A stretch of DNA of 64,000 nt. Origin: Nymphaea colorata. Its lineage: Eukaryota > Streptophyta > Magnoliopsida > Nymphaeales > Nymphaeaceae. The stretch spans positions 22,689,300 through 22,753,299 of the forward strand of contig NC_045142.1 in NCBI RefSeq assembly GCF_008831285.2, in the 5' to 3' direction. The stretch's first letter is position 1. Every line of letters begins with the position of its first letter. This document shows positions 55,901 through 64,000 of this stretch, in pieces. Under the pieces are notes generated by a model. The model made no database searches. It was not told the origin of the DNA and worked only from the letters and a program-made list of their open reading frames with translations. The position numbers and the translations under genes were made by a program.

Positions 55901-58900
55901 TTTCTTTTGGCCATACATTTGCTCTAGGACCACCCACATGTCTCTAGCAGTATTCTTCCTAAGGATAAGGGGCTGAATATCGGCGGAAACGGAATTGACA
56001 ATCCAAGTTTTCACTTGATTATCCTCAAGAAACCAAGTATGCCACACATCACTTGGTCTTGCTGGTTCGGGGTTGCTCCCATCGATATAGGCCATCCGAC
56101 CACGGCCAGCAATCCCCATAGTCATAGCAGGCGACCACGAGAAATAGTTCTCCTTTGTAAGGCGAAGAGTGATGACCTGCATGGGAACATTCTCAGTTCT
56201 AAAAGCCCCAATTTCAGTTTGATTTGTGTTGACGGTTGACGAGGAAGAAGCTGCCATAATCACAGACCAGTCTAGCAACGGGCGAAGTCCGGTCGGCAGC
56301 AAGGGCAGCAGGGAGCAAGGCTCGGCAATGAGGGAGGCAGGAAGCAGCAGCACAATACAGCACAAAAATAGGCAGAGAGCAGGCAACAGACAAAAAACGG
56401 AGAACGCCGAAACCTCACCGGCAGTAGAGACAGCAAGAGGGCGGCGCCGGAAAAAAACGAGAGAGCGGCGCTGGGCGGGTCGTCAGACCAGGCGGAGACA
56501 GACCGCCGGAACAGGTGGAGGAAGAGGCAGAGCGACGCTAGATCGTCGGAAAACGGGCGGCGCTGGGCGATGCGTCGGGTGACAGAAAGCGGAAGAGAGG
56601 AACGCCGCTGGGCAGGTCGTCGCTGGGCGGAGGCGGCCGGAACCTGAGCGGCGCTGATCAGGGCGTCGCTGGGCGGAGGCGGCAGCTGGTGCGACGGACG
56701 AAGCTCTGGTGCGACGGACGAAGCTCGGGCACGAGCGTCGGGCACGGGCGATGAACAGTGCCGAGCGAGACGATGAATAGTGCTTGGGCGAGTCAATGAA
56801 CAGTGCCACGATGAATAGTGTCGGGCGAATCCTCCTCCAACACGGGCAAAAGACAAACCAGTAACGCCGGAACTTCACGGCTCTGATACCATGTAGAAAT
56901 ACGAACAAGAAGAGGAAGAGAAACAACGATCACGATGTAACGTGGAAAACCCTCAACACGAGGGAGAAAAAACCACGAATGAGGAGGAGTTGGTGCCCAC
57001 TAGCAGCCAGACTCTCTCTCTCCTTAGATTATCATTAACTCATAAGGATTAGGGTTACATGACTTAAGTAGTGCCCAAAACGGGATACAAGGCGGGTCGG
57101 GTATGGATCCGGACCCGAAACATACAATCTATCAACAATGACCAAGTCTCTCGTGCCAGCGCATAATAACGGATCTGTCCTCCACGCCAGACAACTGTCC
57201 ACTGGTGACTGAAATCAAGGCAGAAGCAACCTGTACTGGCATTCTGTAGAGACCATCAATAGCCGAACCAATCCCAATCTTCTGCCCCGTCCCCAAGTCC
57301 TGCAGGAAACAACGATCAGTAGAGAATATTAGATTACAGTTTAGCTCTTTGGTAATACTGCTGACAGATAACAAATTTACGGGAATATTGGGAACATGCA
57401 GGGCATTATGAAGACAATATTTGTTCAGTAATGATAAACTCCCTTTTCCAGCCACAGAAATAGAAGAACCATCAGCCATAGAAACACGCTGCTGCCCAGA
57501 AGTCAACTTGTATTCTTGAAACATCTTAGGGTTCTCGGTCATATGATGAGTAGCCCCACTGTCAACAATCCAATCACCGAGAGAGGAATTACCTTGATCA
57601 CTAGTAGCAACAAGAGCCTGAGCTAACTTAGCTCCATCAGACGTAGATGTGTCCTCTGACGTAGTAGAAAGACGACTGATATAAGCTTGTAGTTCCTTGA
57701 TTTGATCCGGGGAAAGCCTCGACTTTTCACCACTTGAAGAACCACTCTGATTTGAGTCCTGCACAAGAGAACCTCGCCGACTAGACGGAGGGCGACCACG
57801 AACAAGTCTCTTCTCAGGGTGAAGATCCCAACAAAAGTCAACAGAATGTCCTGACTTGTGACAATGGGTACATCGCCTAACAGGGCGCTGGCCAGGCATA
57901 GAAGAACGGCTAACAAAGGCCGAGGGACCACTCCCATGACTGGGGTAAATCTGCATCACTTGGCGTCTTTGTTCCTCGGATTCCACTCTAGCATATACAT
58001 CTTCTATTCTAGGAATCTCATCACAGTTGAGAATTTGACTCCGAATGGATTCAAATTCATCACGCAAGCCTCCAAGGAAAAGGAACGTCCGGTCCATCCA
58101 TTCCTTTTCCCAGTATCGGGCATGATCGGAACCACAGTCCCAGTTATCATTCAGATGATAATCAAGTTCCTCCCACTTAGCTTTCAGGGCTGCATAGAAG
58201 GAGGCAACAGACAAGTCACCCTGTTTCAGAGAATAAATACTGCGTTTAATCTGGTACGTACGCAGAACCCTTTTCTTGCGACCATACATCCTCGCAAGCA
58301 CAGTCCACATATCAAACGAAGTCGGCTTCCGCAGAATAAGAGGCTGAATATCAGCGGACACAGAGCTGATGATCCACACCTTAACCTGACTGTCTTCCAA
58401 CACCCAAGTCGCCCATTGAGGATCAGTTTTGCTGGGCGCCGGTTTGTCGCCTGTGATATAGGGGAGACGACCACGGCTCGTTATCCCAATCTCGAGAGCA
58501 GCAGACCAAGAGAGATAGTTATCTTTAGTCAGACGAATGGGCGTGACCTGGACCGGCAAGTTCTCGCTCTTGGGAGCGCTGCCCGCGTCAAAGGCCACAT
58601 CACTTTTAGGTGCGATCTCTTCCGCCATCACAAGCAGTCAAGTCAGACGCAACACCAGGCAGCAACAAGACAACACAACAGTGGCTGAAACACCAGCGCC
58701 ACACGGAAACCAAGGCGGCGGCGAGAGGCGTGACGGCGCTGGATCGTCCGACGGCGGAAAAGAGAGACACCCACGGCAGCGGAAACTTCAGAAGGCAACC
58801 GGCGGCGGCGCTGGATCGTCCAACGGCGGCGGCGCAGAAAGAACTTCGACAGCGGCTGCGCGGAAACTGGCGGCGCAGGAAACCCCAACGGCGGCCGAAA

Positions 58901-61900
58901 AAAAAAAAACTCCAAAGGCGGCAGCGGCGCAGGGACGACGGCGGAAACACGAGATGCAAACGAACGATCTCACCAACCTGTCTCTGATACCATGTAGAAA
59001 CACGCAACACAAGAAGGAAGATGAAAGGAACACACGGTATATGTGGAAAAACCTCAGAAAGCGGAAAAAACCACGGGGAAGCTCTAACCTAGGTGCACCA
59101 CCGCAACCCTAGGAGAGGGAAAATGTATTCACTTAACTCAACAATTACACGTAAGTGAAGAATATATAAGAGGGAGAGAAGGAGTGCCTCCTAGGATACC
59201 GAGCCAGCCTCGGTACCCGTGCCCCATGGGACCGGGTCCAGATATGGACCCGGTTCCCCATTACAATCTATTTTAACACATCTCAAGGCAGCAGTTGATG
59301 ACCTCAGTTTGGCCGTCTGTTTGGGGTTGATATATGGTGCTCAACTGTAACATCGTGCCTTGAAAGTGAATATTCTTGCCAAAATGCACTTATAAAGACT
59401 GGGTCTTTATCGTTGGTGATTGTGCGAGGCATTCCATATAGGTTCCCTACATGGTCTTGAAAAGTTTTGGCCACCGTCTTTGCTGTGTAGGGGTGGGCTA
59501 AGGGGCTAAGGGAGTGAAGTGGGCATACTTTGAGAGATGATCAACAATCACAAAAATGACAGACTTACCTCAATGGAAAAATCTTCTCATATCTGTTCGG
59601 GAATGGGAAGTGGCTGGAGTAGGCTGATTGGTCTCATTGTTTCATATTTGTTCCTCTGACATACATCACACAGCTGAATGAAATTTCTAACATCTCTCTT
59701 CATGCTAGGCCAGTAGAACGTGGTGCACAATCGTCTGTAAGTCCCCTCTACACCCTCGTGTCCTGCGTGCAGTCATTGTGGTAATGCTGCAGAAGTAAGT
59801 TGGGCAGGGCAGTATCCAGGGGAATGTAAATTCGACCGCTGTGGTGTAAATAAGGGGGCTTCCATCCGTATCCGTAGGTCTGAAGAAGATGATTGTCCAG
59901 GCACTCTCTTATTTTCCTAGCTGATTTTGCTTCCTACTATGCCTGTCAAATTTGCTTCCAATAACTGGGTCTAGACCTGCGTCATGGTTAGCAAGCTGTT
60001 GACTTGCTACTCTATGGTCATAGATCTTGAGAGTCCATCGGCAGTAGTATTCACCTTCCCTCTACAAAAATGCACCTCGAAGTTGAATCCCATAAGCTTG
60101 AGGATCCATTTGTGTAGCGTCGGCGAGAGGGAGGGTTGTTGTAGACAGTATCTTAGGCTTTGGTGGTCTGTGAACAGTAAAACCGTTGCCCCATTAGGTA
60201 CTGTTTCCACTTTAGGACAGCAAAGACGATACCCACCAGCTCTCTCTCATAAGTTGACTTGATGACAAGGGCCACTCCCATCGTCTTGCTGAAATAAGCC
60301 ACGAGATGAGTCTCTTGGCTCCACACTGCCTCGACTTTCACATCTGAGGCATCTGATTCCACCATGAAGGGAAGCCTGAAATTTGGCATCTGCAGCATAG
60401 GTGCAGTGGTGACTACATGTATCAGCTGCTAGAATGCTTGTTCAGCCTGCATGCTCCATAGGAACCTGCCCTTCTTCATTAACTCAGTAAGAGGTGCTGG
60501 ATAAGCCTATAGCTCATGACAAACTTCTGATAGCATGTGAGCCCCAAAAACGCAAGTTGTTCTCTTATTGTCTAAGGCATTTTCCAATTATTCTCTGTCC
60601 TCACCTTTTCCTTCTCCATGTTGAATGAGATGGTCTCTGTCCCGAACATGCACTTTGATGGTTTCACATTCAACTCATTCCGCTGTAGTATTGATAATAA
60701 TGCTCGAAGGTGCTGCAAATGCTCTTGTTCCTTGTTGCTATAGACGAGAATGACGTTGAAAAACACTAGAATGAACTTGCATAGAAAGGGGTAGAATAGG
60801 TCGTTCATTAGGGACTGAAAAGTGGACGGTGCATTCGTCAACCTGAAAGGCATGGCGGTGAACTCGTAGTGTCTGTCGTGAGTGTGGAAGGCAGTCTTCA
60901 GAGCATCCTCAGTGGCAACTCTGATTTGATGGTAGCTCGAATGTAAGTCTAGCTTGGAAAAAAGGCAAGCTCCATGCAGCTCATCAAGTAGATCTTCTAC
61001 TACTGGAATAGGGTATCTATCCTTGACCGTGATGGCATTCAGCATGCGATAGTCCACGCAGAAATGCCAACTACCATCCTTCTTTTTGACTAGTAAGGCT
61101 GGCGACGCGAATGCGCTTCGACTAGGCTGGATCACCCTTGTCTCTAACATCTCCTGCACTAACTGCTCCAGTGCCTCCTTCTGCACTCCGTTGTTGCGGT
61201 AGGATCGCAACTTCACCGGTTTGGCACCTGGCTGGAGCTTGATTTAGTGTTCACAATGGCATCGAGGCAGTAGGGTAATATGTGCTGCAAAGACTTGTGG
61301 AAACTCCTTCAGTAGGTCATCAAGTGCTGTCCTGAGGGCGCTGGTCGGTTGCTGGTCTGTTGCCTTCTTTCTCTGGAGGGCATTGCGTTCACAATGGGAA
61401 AAAGGACGTCGACGGTCCCTTCATCATACTTTGCGCGAACTCGAATTCTCACGACCTTTTGGGTGCAGCCTCTATCATCAGCTGATCGCCGTCCCCCTGT
61501 TTGGAACTATATCCTCATGCCAAAGAAATCCCATACTACCTCTCCTATTTCAAGCAGCCATTGGATGCCGAGCACCAAATCTGCCCCCGCCATAGCTAGT
61601 GTGTAGAGCTGCACTGGAACTTGCTGACCCTGCACCTCAAGCACTTCTTGGTGGCACCGCCACCTACACTTGAAGGTGCTGCCGTCCCCAATGACCATGT
61701 CGAATGCTGGTTGTGTCCCCACACTGCACCCTAATGCCTGAGCTATCTTCTTGCAGATGAAGTTATCTGCTGATCCTATATCGATCAACACACTTACTCT
61801 CCTTCCACGCAGTTTGCCTTCAACGCGCATCGGCTGGGAAACTTCATCCCCGCTGAGGGAGTGGGGGGATATCTCCGGCGGTGCGTCTGGGCTATCTGTC

Positions 61901-63672
61901 GCTAGTTCACCGGTCTCTACATGATTCTGGTCATCATCAAGGGGGTCTTCCTCTTCTTCAATGTACATATGGATGTGTCGGCAGTTATGTCTTGGCACCA
62001 CGGTCGATCGCAATGGAAGCATATGCCTCTCCTGCGCTTGTCTTTTATCTGCTCTAGTGTTAAATGCCTCACCACCTGTTTAGGTAGTGAACTGCCCTTC
62101 GACACAACGGCTGGCATGATCAGATTCTGTGTTCACACGGCCCATCGTGAGAATACTTTGTTTTCCTCCCACAACCTGTTGGACGACTGAAGTCGCTTGT
62201 AATTCTCCTCCACCATGCGAGCAGCTTCAAAACACTCTTGCAAGCTCCGTGGCCTCAACGCCTGGACTTCTATTCTCGGCTCCTCCTTGAGTCCACCGAC
62301 AAAAGCCCCGATTAAGGCTTCCGGCAGCCACCTGCGTACCATGTTATGAAGACTCTCAAACTTCTCTTGGTATTCAACCACTGTTCTTGTCTGTTTGATT
62401 TTGGAGAGCTCGACATTGTAGTCTAGGTAAAACGATGGTCTGAACCAAGCAATAATTTCCCTCACTAGGGTTCCCAATTTGGCTTCCCTTAGTGCGCCAG
62501 CAGCCATTTGTACCAATAGATAGCTACGCCTTTGAGGTAGACTCCACGTGATTGACCCTTTGTTCTCCTTCGATTCCCTGCATTCGAAGTATTGTTTGAT
62601 GGGAACACCCAGCTCACAAGATCCTCCTCAGTGAATCTCAAAAACTCTATTTTCATTTACTTTCATGGACCTCCTCCAAATACACCCGAAGGAAAGGGTT
62701 TTGCACTGCGATCGTCGTCGGTGTCCGTTCAGAATTTGGAGAATGATGCATACCTTGATGGAGGACTTCATACATCATAGCCGCCAGCATCTGTTGCTCA
62801 GCGACCATCGTGTTGAGGAGTGCATCCACGGCCTCCAATCGTTGCTCTACCATATGCATTCTCTCTTCCTCTCCTCCTAGCACTGTCTCGAACTGTGCTC
62901 GATGGTGCTCTACTTCCAGTCGCACAGTGATCCTTTTCGCCATTGCCTGAGATTGCAAACAAAGGGGCTGACTGAATGTGGATAATGTTGGACAAGCAAG
63001 TTGCTGTCAAGTTTCAAAAGATAATGTGTCACTTATAGAATGCAATCCTTAATGGTCTTACGTATGTATTAGGTGCAAATTTGTTGGGCAAGTATATATC
63101 TTGTCCTCTTAGTACCCGATGAATTTGTATCAAACTTATGTTGGATATGTTATTGTGTTTTTTGAGAAGAAATAAGACACGTTGTTTATTGTGGGCCTTC
63201 ACTGCATTAGATAACAAGATATGCAGTTTAAACTTATTCATGAGGTCGGCTGATTTTTCTACACCTTTGTAGCTTCAGACTTTTCTTGTAAAAGCCTCAT
63301 ATCTTCATTATTTTGCAAATTGTACATGGTAAGAGCCACTTGTGTTTTTCTGTTCTCCTTAGTGTTTGATAGAAGCATCATTTTTATGAATTATGCTGTC
63401 TTCATCTTTATTTGAGCAGGAAAGTGTATTAGCTGAGTCACGAATGATGATACCTGATTGTCGTAAACGCTTAGAGGCTTCACTGGCTGATCTTCAAGGC
63501 ATATTGGTAATTTATTAGCTTTAATGATAGTTAAACTTTGATTTGGTTCATCTTTCCTCATCCTTTCTTTGGTTACTTTCAGGAAGAGTTCAAAGAAGAA
63601 AGCAAGGGAGGCGCAGAAATTGATGAAGCAGAGAAAGTTGTTGTGGAGATTAAAACTTTGTTTCAGGGTTGA
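46999..63672 (+). CDS. TFCA: Tubulin-folding cofactor A, three coding exons, 109 aa
   Basis: Cofactor A is a small cytosolic chaperone that holds beta-tubulin during folding of the tubulin dimer (Arabidopsis KIESEL). Coding exons are 46999-47151, 63420-63506 and 63583-63672, all joined in phase 0 with GT-AG introns. Exon 1 reads MATVRDLKIKTSTCKRLLKE and HSYEKEVEREAAK, exon 2 ESVLAESRMMIPDCRKRLEA, exon 3 EEFKEESKGGAEIDEAEKVV and ends FQG-stop. The total of 109 aa is close to the usual size of about 113 and fits a three-helix bundle. The second intron is 16.3 kb and full of retrotransposons. No lesion is seen in the exons, so the gene is probably functional. Confidence 0.95.
48955..49075. repeat. 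Purine-rich imperfect repeats in the intron
   Basis: About three imperfect units of the form 'gagagaaggcacatggcgag' (near 48957, 48997 and 49025) are followed by a GA tract and an A-run. The nearby 48600-48950 stretch is unassigned GC-richer DNA, possibly an old insertion. Confidence 0.55.
50388..50673 (-). repeat. 3' LTR of the outer copia element
   Basis: 286 bp; the polypurine tract (CTCCCCCTCAAGC on the plus strand) follows directly at 50674. Confidence 0.95.
50690..53471 (-). pseudogene. Outer copia integrase, RT and RNase H with one nonsense codon
   Basis: Read leftwards from 53471. The integrase zinc domain end is CEVCQLSKHVRASYP. Its core has HSDVWGPSGVPT, RTDNDREY and GVAERKNRHLLN. 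RT has ERYKARLVAKGFSQKYGIDY, LDVKNAFLNRH and YVDDMIVTGDD. RNase H has YSDADWAGC and SSAEAEYRAV. A TGA at 52122-52124 replaces the Trp of the NNTWEVV block, with the frame unchanged on both sides. Near the end (about 50740) the frame shifts (DVLTCLYVHLNLRK), so the reading runs on into the LTR to 50586. Confidence 0.92.
53477..53575 (-). repeat. Truncated 3' LTR of the inner copia element
   Basis: 99 bp that match the start of 56892-57137 with two differences; sequence diverges after 'gaaggagt' where coding DNA begins. Confidence 0.88.
53576..54376 (-). pseudogene. Inner copia integrase tail, frameshifted
   Basis: After a TAA at 54377-54379 the frame continues (GIVHETSCSYTPPQNGVAER, then HYWGDAVLTSA). 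A short deletion near 54220 then shifts it to a second frame (MPSRVLNGRTPHSLL to LPIALRKGVRSCTQ), which ends at the RT deletion. Confidence 0.85.
54377..56257 (-). pseudogene. Inner copia gag, protease and integrase core
   Basis: The ATG at 56257 (MAASSSSTVNTNQ) is the probable start; upstream codons in the frame are leader. The domains are Gag (TKENYFSWSPAMTMGI), knuckle CTHCKKTGHTVDYC, protease EWIVDSGATHHMTG, zinc domain WHERFGHLPF...CDVCQFAKH and integrase core SDVWGPSGIHT, FRSDNACEY. The frame is open for about 626 codons and then meets a TAA where Asn would be expected. Confidence 0.88.
56258..56891 (-). other. Leader and primer-binding site of the inner copia element
   Basis: GC-rich leader with repeats such as 'ggtgcgacggacgaagctc' (56688-56726) and 'cgatgaatagtg'/'caatgaacagtg' (56750-56825). 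It ends with GCTCTGATACCA (56880-56891), the initiator-Met primer-binding site. Confidence 0.82.
56892..57137 (-). repeat. 5' LTR of the inner copia element
   Basis: 246 bp, TGTAGAAATACG to CTATCAACA, followed by the target copy ATGAC. Confidence 0.93.
57138..58628 (-). pseudogene. Outer copia gag and protease, cut by the inner element
   Basis: The ATG at 58628 (MAEEIAPKSDVAF) opens about 498 codons. Gag has TKDNYLSWSAALEIGI, the knuckle is CTHCHKSGHSVDFC, the protease is DWIVDSGATHHMTE, and the zinc-domain start is IMRWHERLGH, where the inner element lies. The downstream half is at 53471 and below. No other lesion was noticed in this part. Confidence 0.92.
58629..58992 (-). other. Leader and primer-binding site of the outer copia element
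   Basis: GC-rich leader with 'ggcggcgctggatcgtcc'-like units (about 58735 and 58805). It ends with TCTCTGATACCA (58981-58992), the initiator-Met primer-binding site next to the LTR. Confidence 0.85.
58993..59278 (-). repeat. 5' LTR of the outer copia element
   Basis: 286 bp, TGTAGAAACACG to TTTTAACA; about 11 differences from the 3' LTR. Confidence 0.95.
60007..61216 (-). pseudogene. RT and RNase H of the truncated gypsy element
   Basis: The RT blocks are ASPALLVKKKDGSWHFCVDY, FSKLDLHSSYHQIRV and MPFRLTNAPSTFQSLMND. The active-site block reads FFNVILVYS, so both catalytic Asp residues of the usual FFDDILVYS are gone. RNase H fragments are VESDASDVKVEAV, YERELVGIVFAVLKWKQYL and LLFTDHQSLRY, split by frameshifts near 60200 and 60400. 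Confidence 0.87.
61507..62516 (-). pseudogene. Gag and protease of the truncated gypsy element
   Basis: The Gag core is at 62133-62516, the knuckle at about 62030 and the protease at 61507-61850 (LIDIGSADNFICKKIAQALG and DLVLGIQWLLEIGEV, the two conserved protease blocks). Frame breaks at about 62120 and 61920 separate the parts. Confidence 0.82.
62961..63419 (+). other. Remaining intron 2 sequence
   Basis: AT-rich intron without recognised element, ending in a pyrimidine-rich stretch and the acceptor GAGCAG before exon 3 of the transcript. Confidence 0.6.
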
Positions 63673-64000
63673 ACAAGTTAATGAGTATTTTTCATCCAAC
63701 GTTTTTTGGTTGCCAGATGCCCTGGTCCTTGTAAGCTTTTGATTCTGGTACAAACTGCTTAACTGATCTGGTTTTACTGCAGAAAGCATCTGACTATGAG
63801 GTGTTGTCTTTTCGGTATCTCCTTTTCATCATCACTAAGGTTTTGTTTGGAATAAACCGTTGGATATGATAAGGTTTTTTTGGGAGGAGGGGGTGGGGGA
63901 GGAGTAATTTCACAGAAATCTTATAAGAGAACTGATGGAATTCGAACTATATTAATATGTCCAATTCACATTTCTCATCTTTAGGCAGATAATTCTCTTC
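63673..64000 (+). other. 3' UTR and downstream of the cofactor A gene
   Basis: No coding frame. T-rich sequence follows the stop and a G-run lies at about 63882-63901. No clear AATAAA was seen before the window ends. Confidence 0.5.

Larger units (their letters stand above)
53477..57137 (-). mobile_element. Inner copia element, RT and RNase H deleted
   Basis: It is inserted in the outer element's zinc-domain codons (WHERLGH | LPF...) with a perfect target duplication ATGAC (53472-53476 and 57138-57142). The right LTR is 246 bp (56892-57137). The left LTR keeps only its first 99 bp (53477-53575). The deletion runs from coding sequence just after RKGVRSCTQH into that LTR, removing RT, RNase H and the polypurine tract. 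Termini TGTAGAAATACG are similar to the outer element's, so the two are relatives. Confidence 0.94.
50388..59278 (-). mobile_element. Outer copia element, split by an inner copia insertion
   Basis: LTRs of 286 bp (TGTAGAAACACG...TTTTAACA) lie at 50388-50673 and 58993-59278 and differ at about 11 sites (near 4%). Without the inner element it is about 5.2 kb. The order on the minus strand is leader, gag-protease, [inner element], integrase, RT, RNase H. The flanks do not match (CTAAC on the left, CACAT on the right), so the target duplication is lost. Confidence 0.95.
59279..62960 (-). mobile_element. Truncated Ty3/gypsy element without LTRs, degenerate
   Basis: Read leftwards: N-terminal Gag (62653-62958, MAKRITVRLEVEHHRAQFET), Gag core (62133-62516, SFYLDYNVELSKIKQ, YQEKFESLHNMV), knuckle (CFHCDRPWC at about 62030), protease (61507-62022, VSVLIDIGSADNFI with DIG in place of DSG/DTG), RT (60572-61216), RNase H (60007-60398) and integrase up to DGQTE near 59310. 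No LTR is present on either side. The left end abuts the outer copia LTR exactly. Confidence 0.88.
47152..63419 (+). other. Giant intron (16,268 bp) of the cofactor A gene
   Basis: The donor CAG|GTAGC and acceptor GAGCAG|GAAAG flank it. Contents from left: about 3.2 kb of AT-rich sequence without recognised elements, a copia element split by another copia element (50388-59278), a truncated gypsy element (59279-about 62960), and 460 bp of plain intron. All three retroelements are antisense to the gene. Confidence 0.92.

Noticed and set aside
56226-56926. Several long frames on both strands upstream of the inner copia gag
   Set aside because: Same GC-rich leader effect; they overlap the primer-binding site and LTR.
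1-64000. Bacterial-type features (operons, CRISPR arrays, phage, IS elements)
   Set aside because: All content is eukaryotic plant nuclear DNA; no direct-repeat/spacer array or ribosome-binding-site pattern was seen.
1-64000. tRNA, rRNA or snRNA genes
   Set aside because: No cloverleaf with A/B boxes or conserved rRNA words was noticed; the TGGTATCAGAGC matches are primer-binding sites of retroelements.

Overview
The window is nuclear DNA of a flowering plant. The evidence is intron-containing genes (a tubulin-folding cofactor A gene, a large PLS-class pentatricopeptide-repeat gene, fragments of a SKOR/GORK-type potassium channel), LTR retrotransposons primed by initiator-Met tRNA, and hAT elements with 8-bp target duplications. 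The species cannot be fixed from the sequence alone. Roughly two thirds of the 64 kb is transposable-element DNA, and much of it is nested.

Left part (1 to about 28.7 kb). Partial LTR sequence (1-1979) and an unassigned stretch (1980-4437) lead into one old LINE split into four pieces. The LINE spans about 4440-28655 and has three insertions: (i) a 12.3-kb chromodomain Ty3/gypsy element with about 3.5-kb LTRs (5965-18239), whose 5' LTR alone carries a 707-bp hAT element; (ii) a 1.24-kb terminal-inverted-repeat element rich in AGGCG/CGCCT (18312-19553); (iii) a 5.2-kb hAT-type element (20570-25785) with a 7-of-8-bp target duplication. This last element carries five correctly ordered exons with introns of a SKOR/GORK-like outward K+ channel gene, plus a piece of another LINE. 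It is a gene-capturing ('Pack-hAT') element and the most unusual object in the window.

Middle part (28.7-46.1 kb). A young Ty1/copia element (29975-35144) has identical 164-bp LTRs, a GACAC target duplication and a complete 1412-codon gag-pol ORF. It is followed by an intronless PPR gene on the minus strand (36521-39877), a strong hairpin that could be a microRNA precursor (41285-41388), a small unrecognised gene with a TATA box (42758-43177), and a degenerate third hAT relative (about 45112-46125).

Right part (46.1-64 kb). This is the gene for tubulin-folding cofactor A on the plus strand: a 5' UTR exon ending at 46222, then coding exons 46999-47151, 63420-63506 and 63583-63672, giving 109 aa. 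Its second intron is 16.3 kb long. It holds a copia element (50388-59278) split by a second, RT-deleted copia element (53477-57137, TSD ATGAC), next to a truncated gypsy element (about 59279-62960). All three run antisense to the host gene.

The only genes likely to serve the host are the cofactor A gene (tubulin folding), the PPR gene (organelle RNA processing) and the small unknown gene. Boundaries marked 'about' come from hand alignment of repeats and splice signals.
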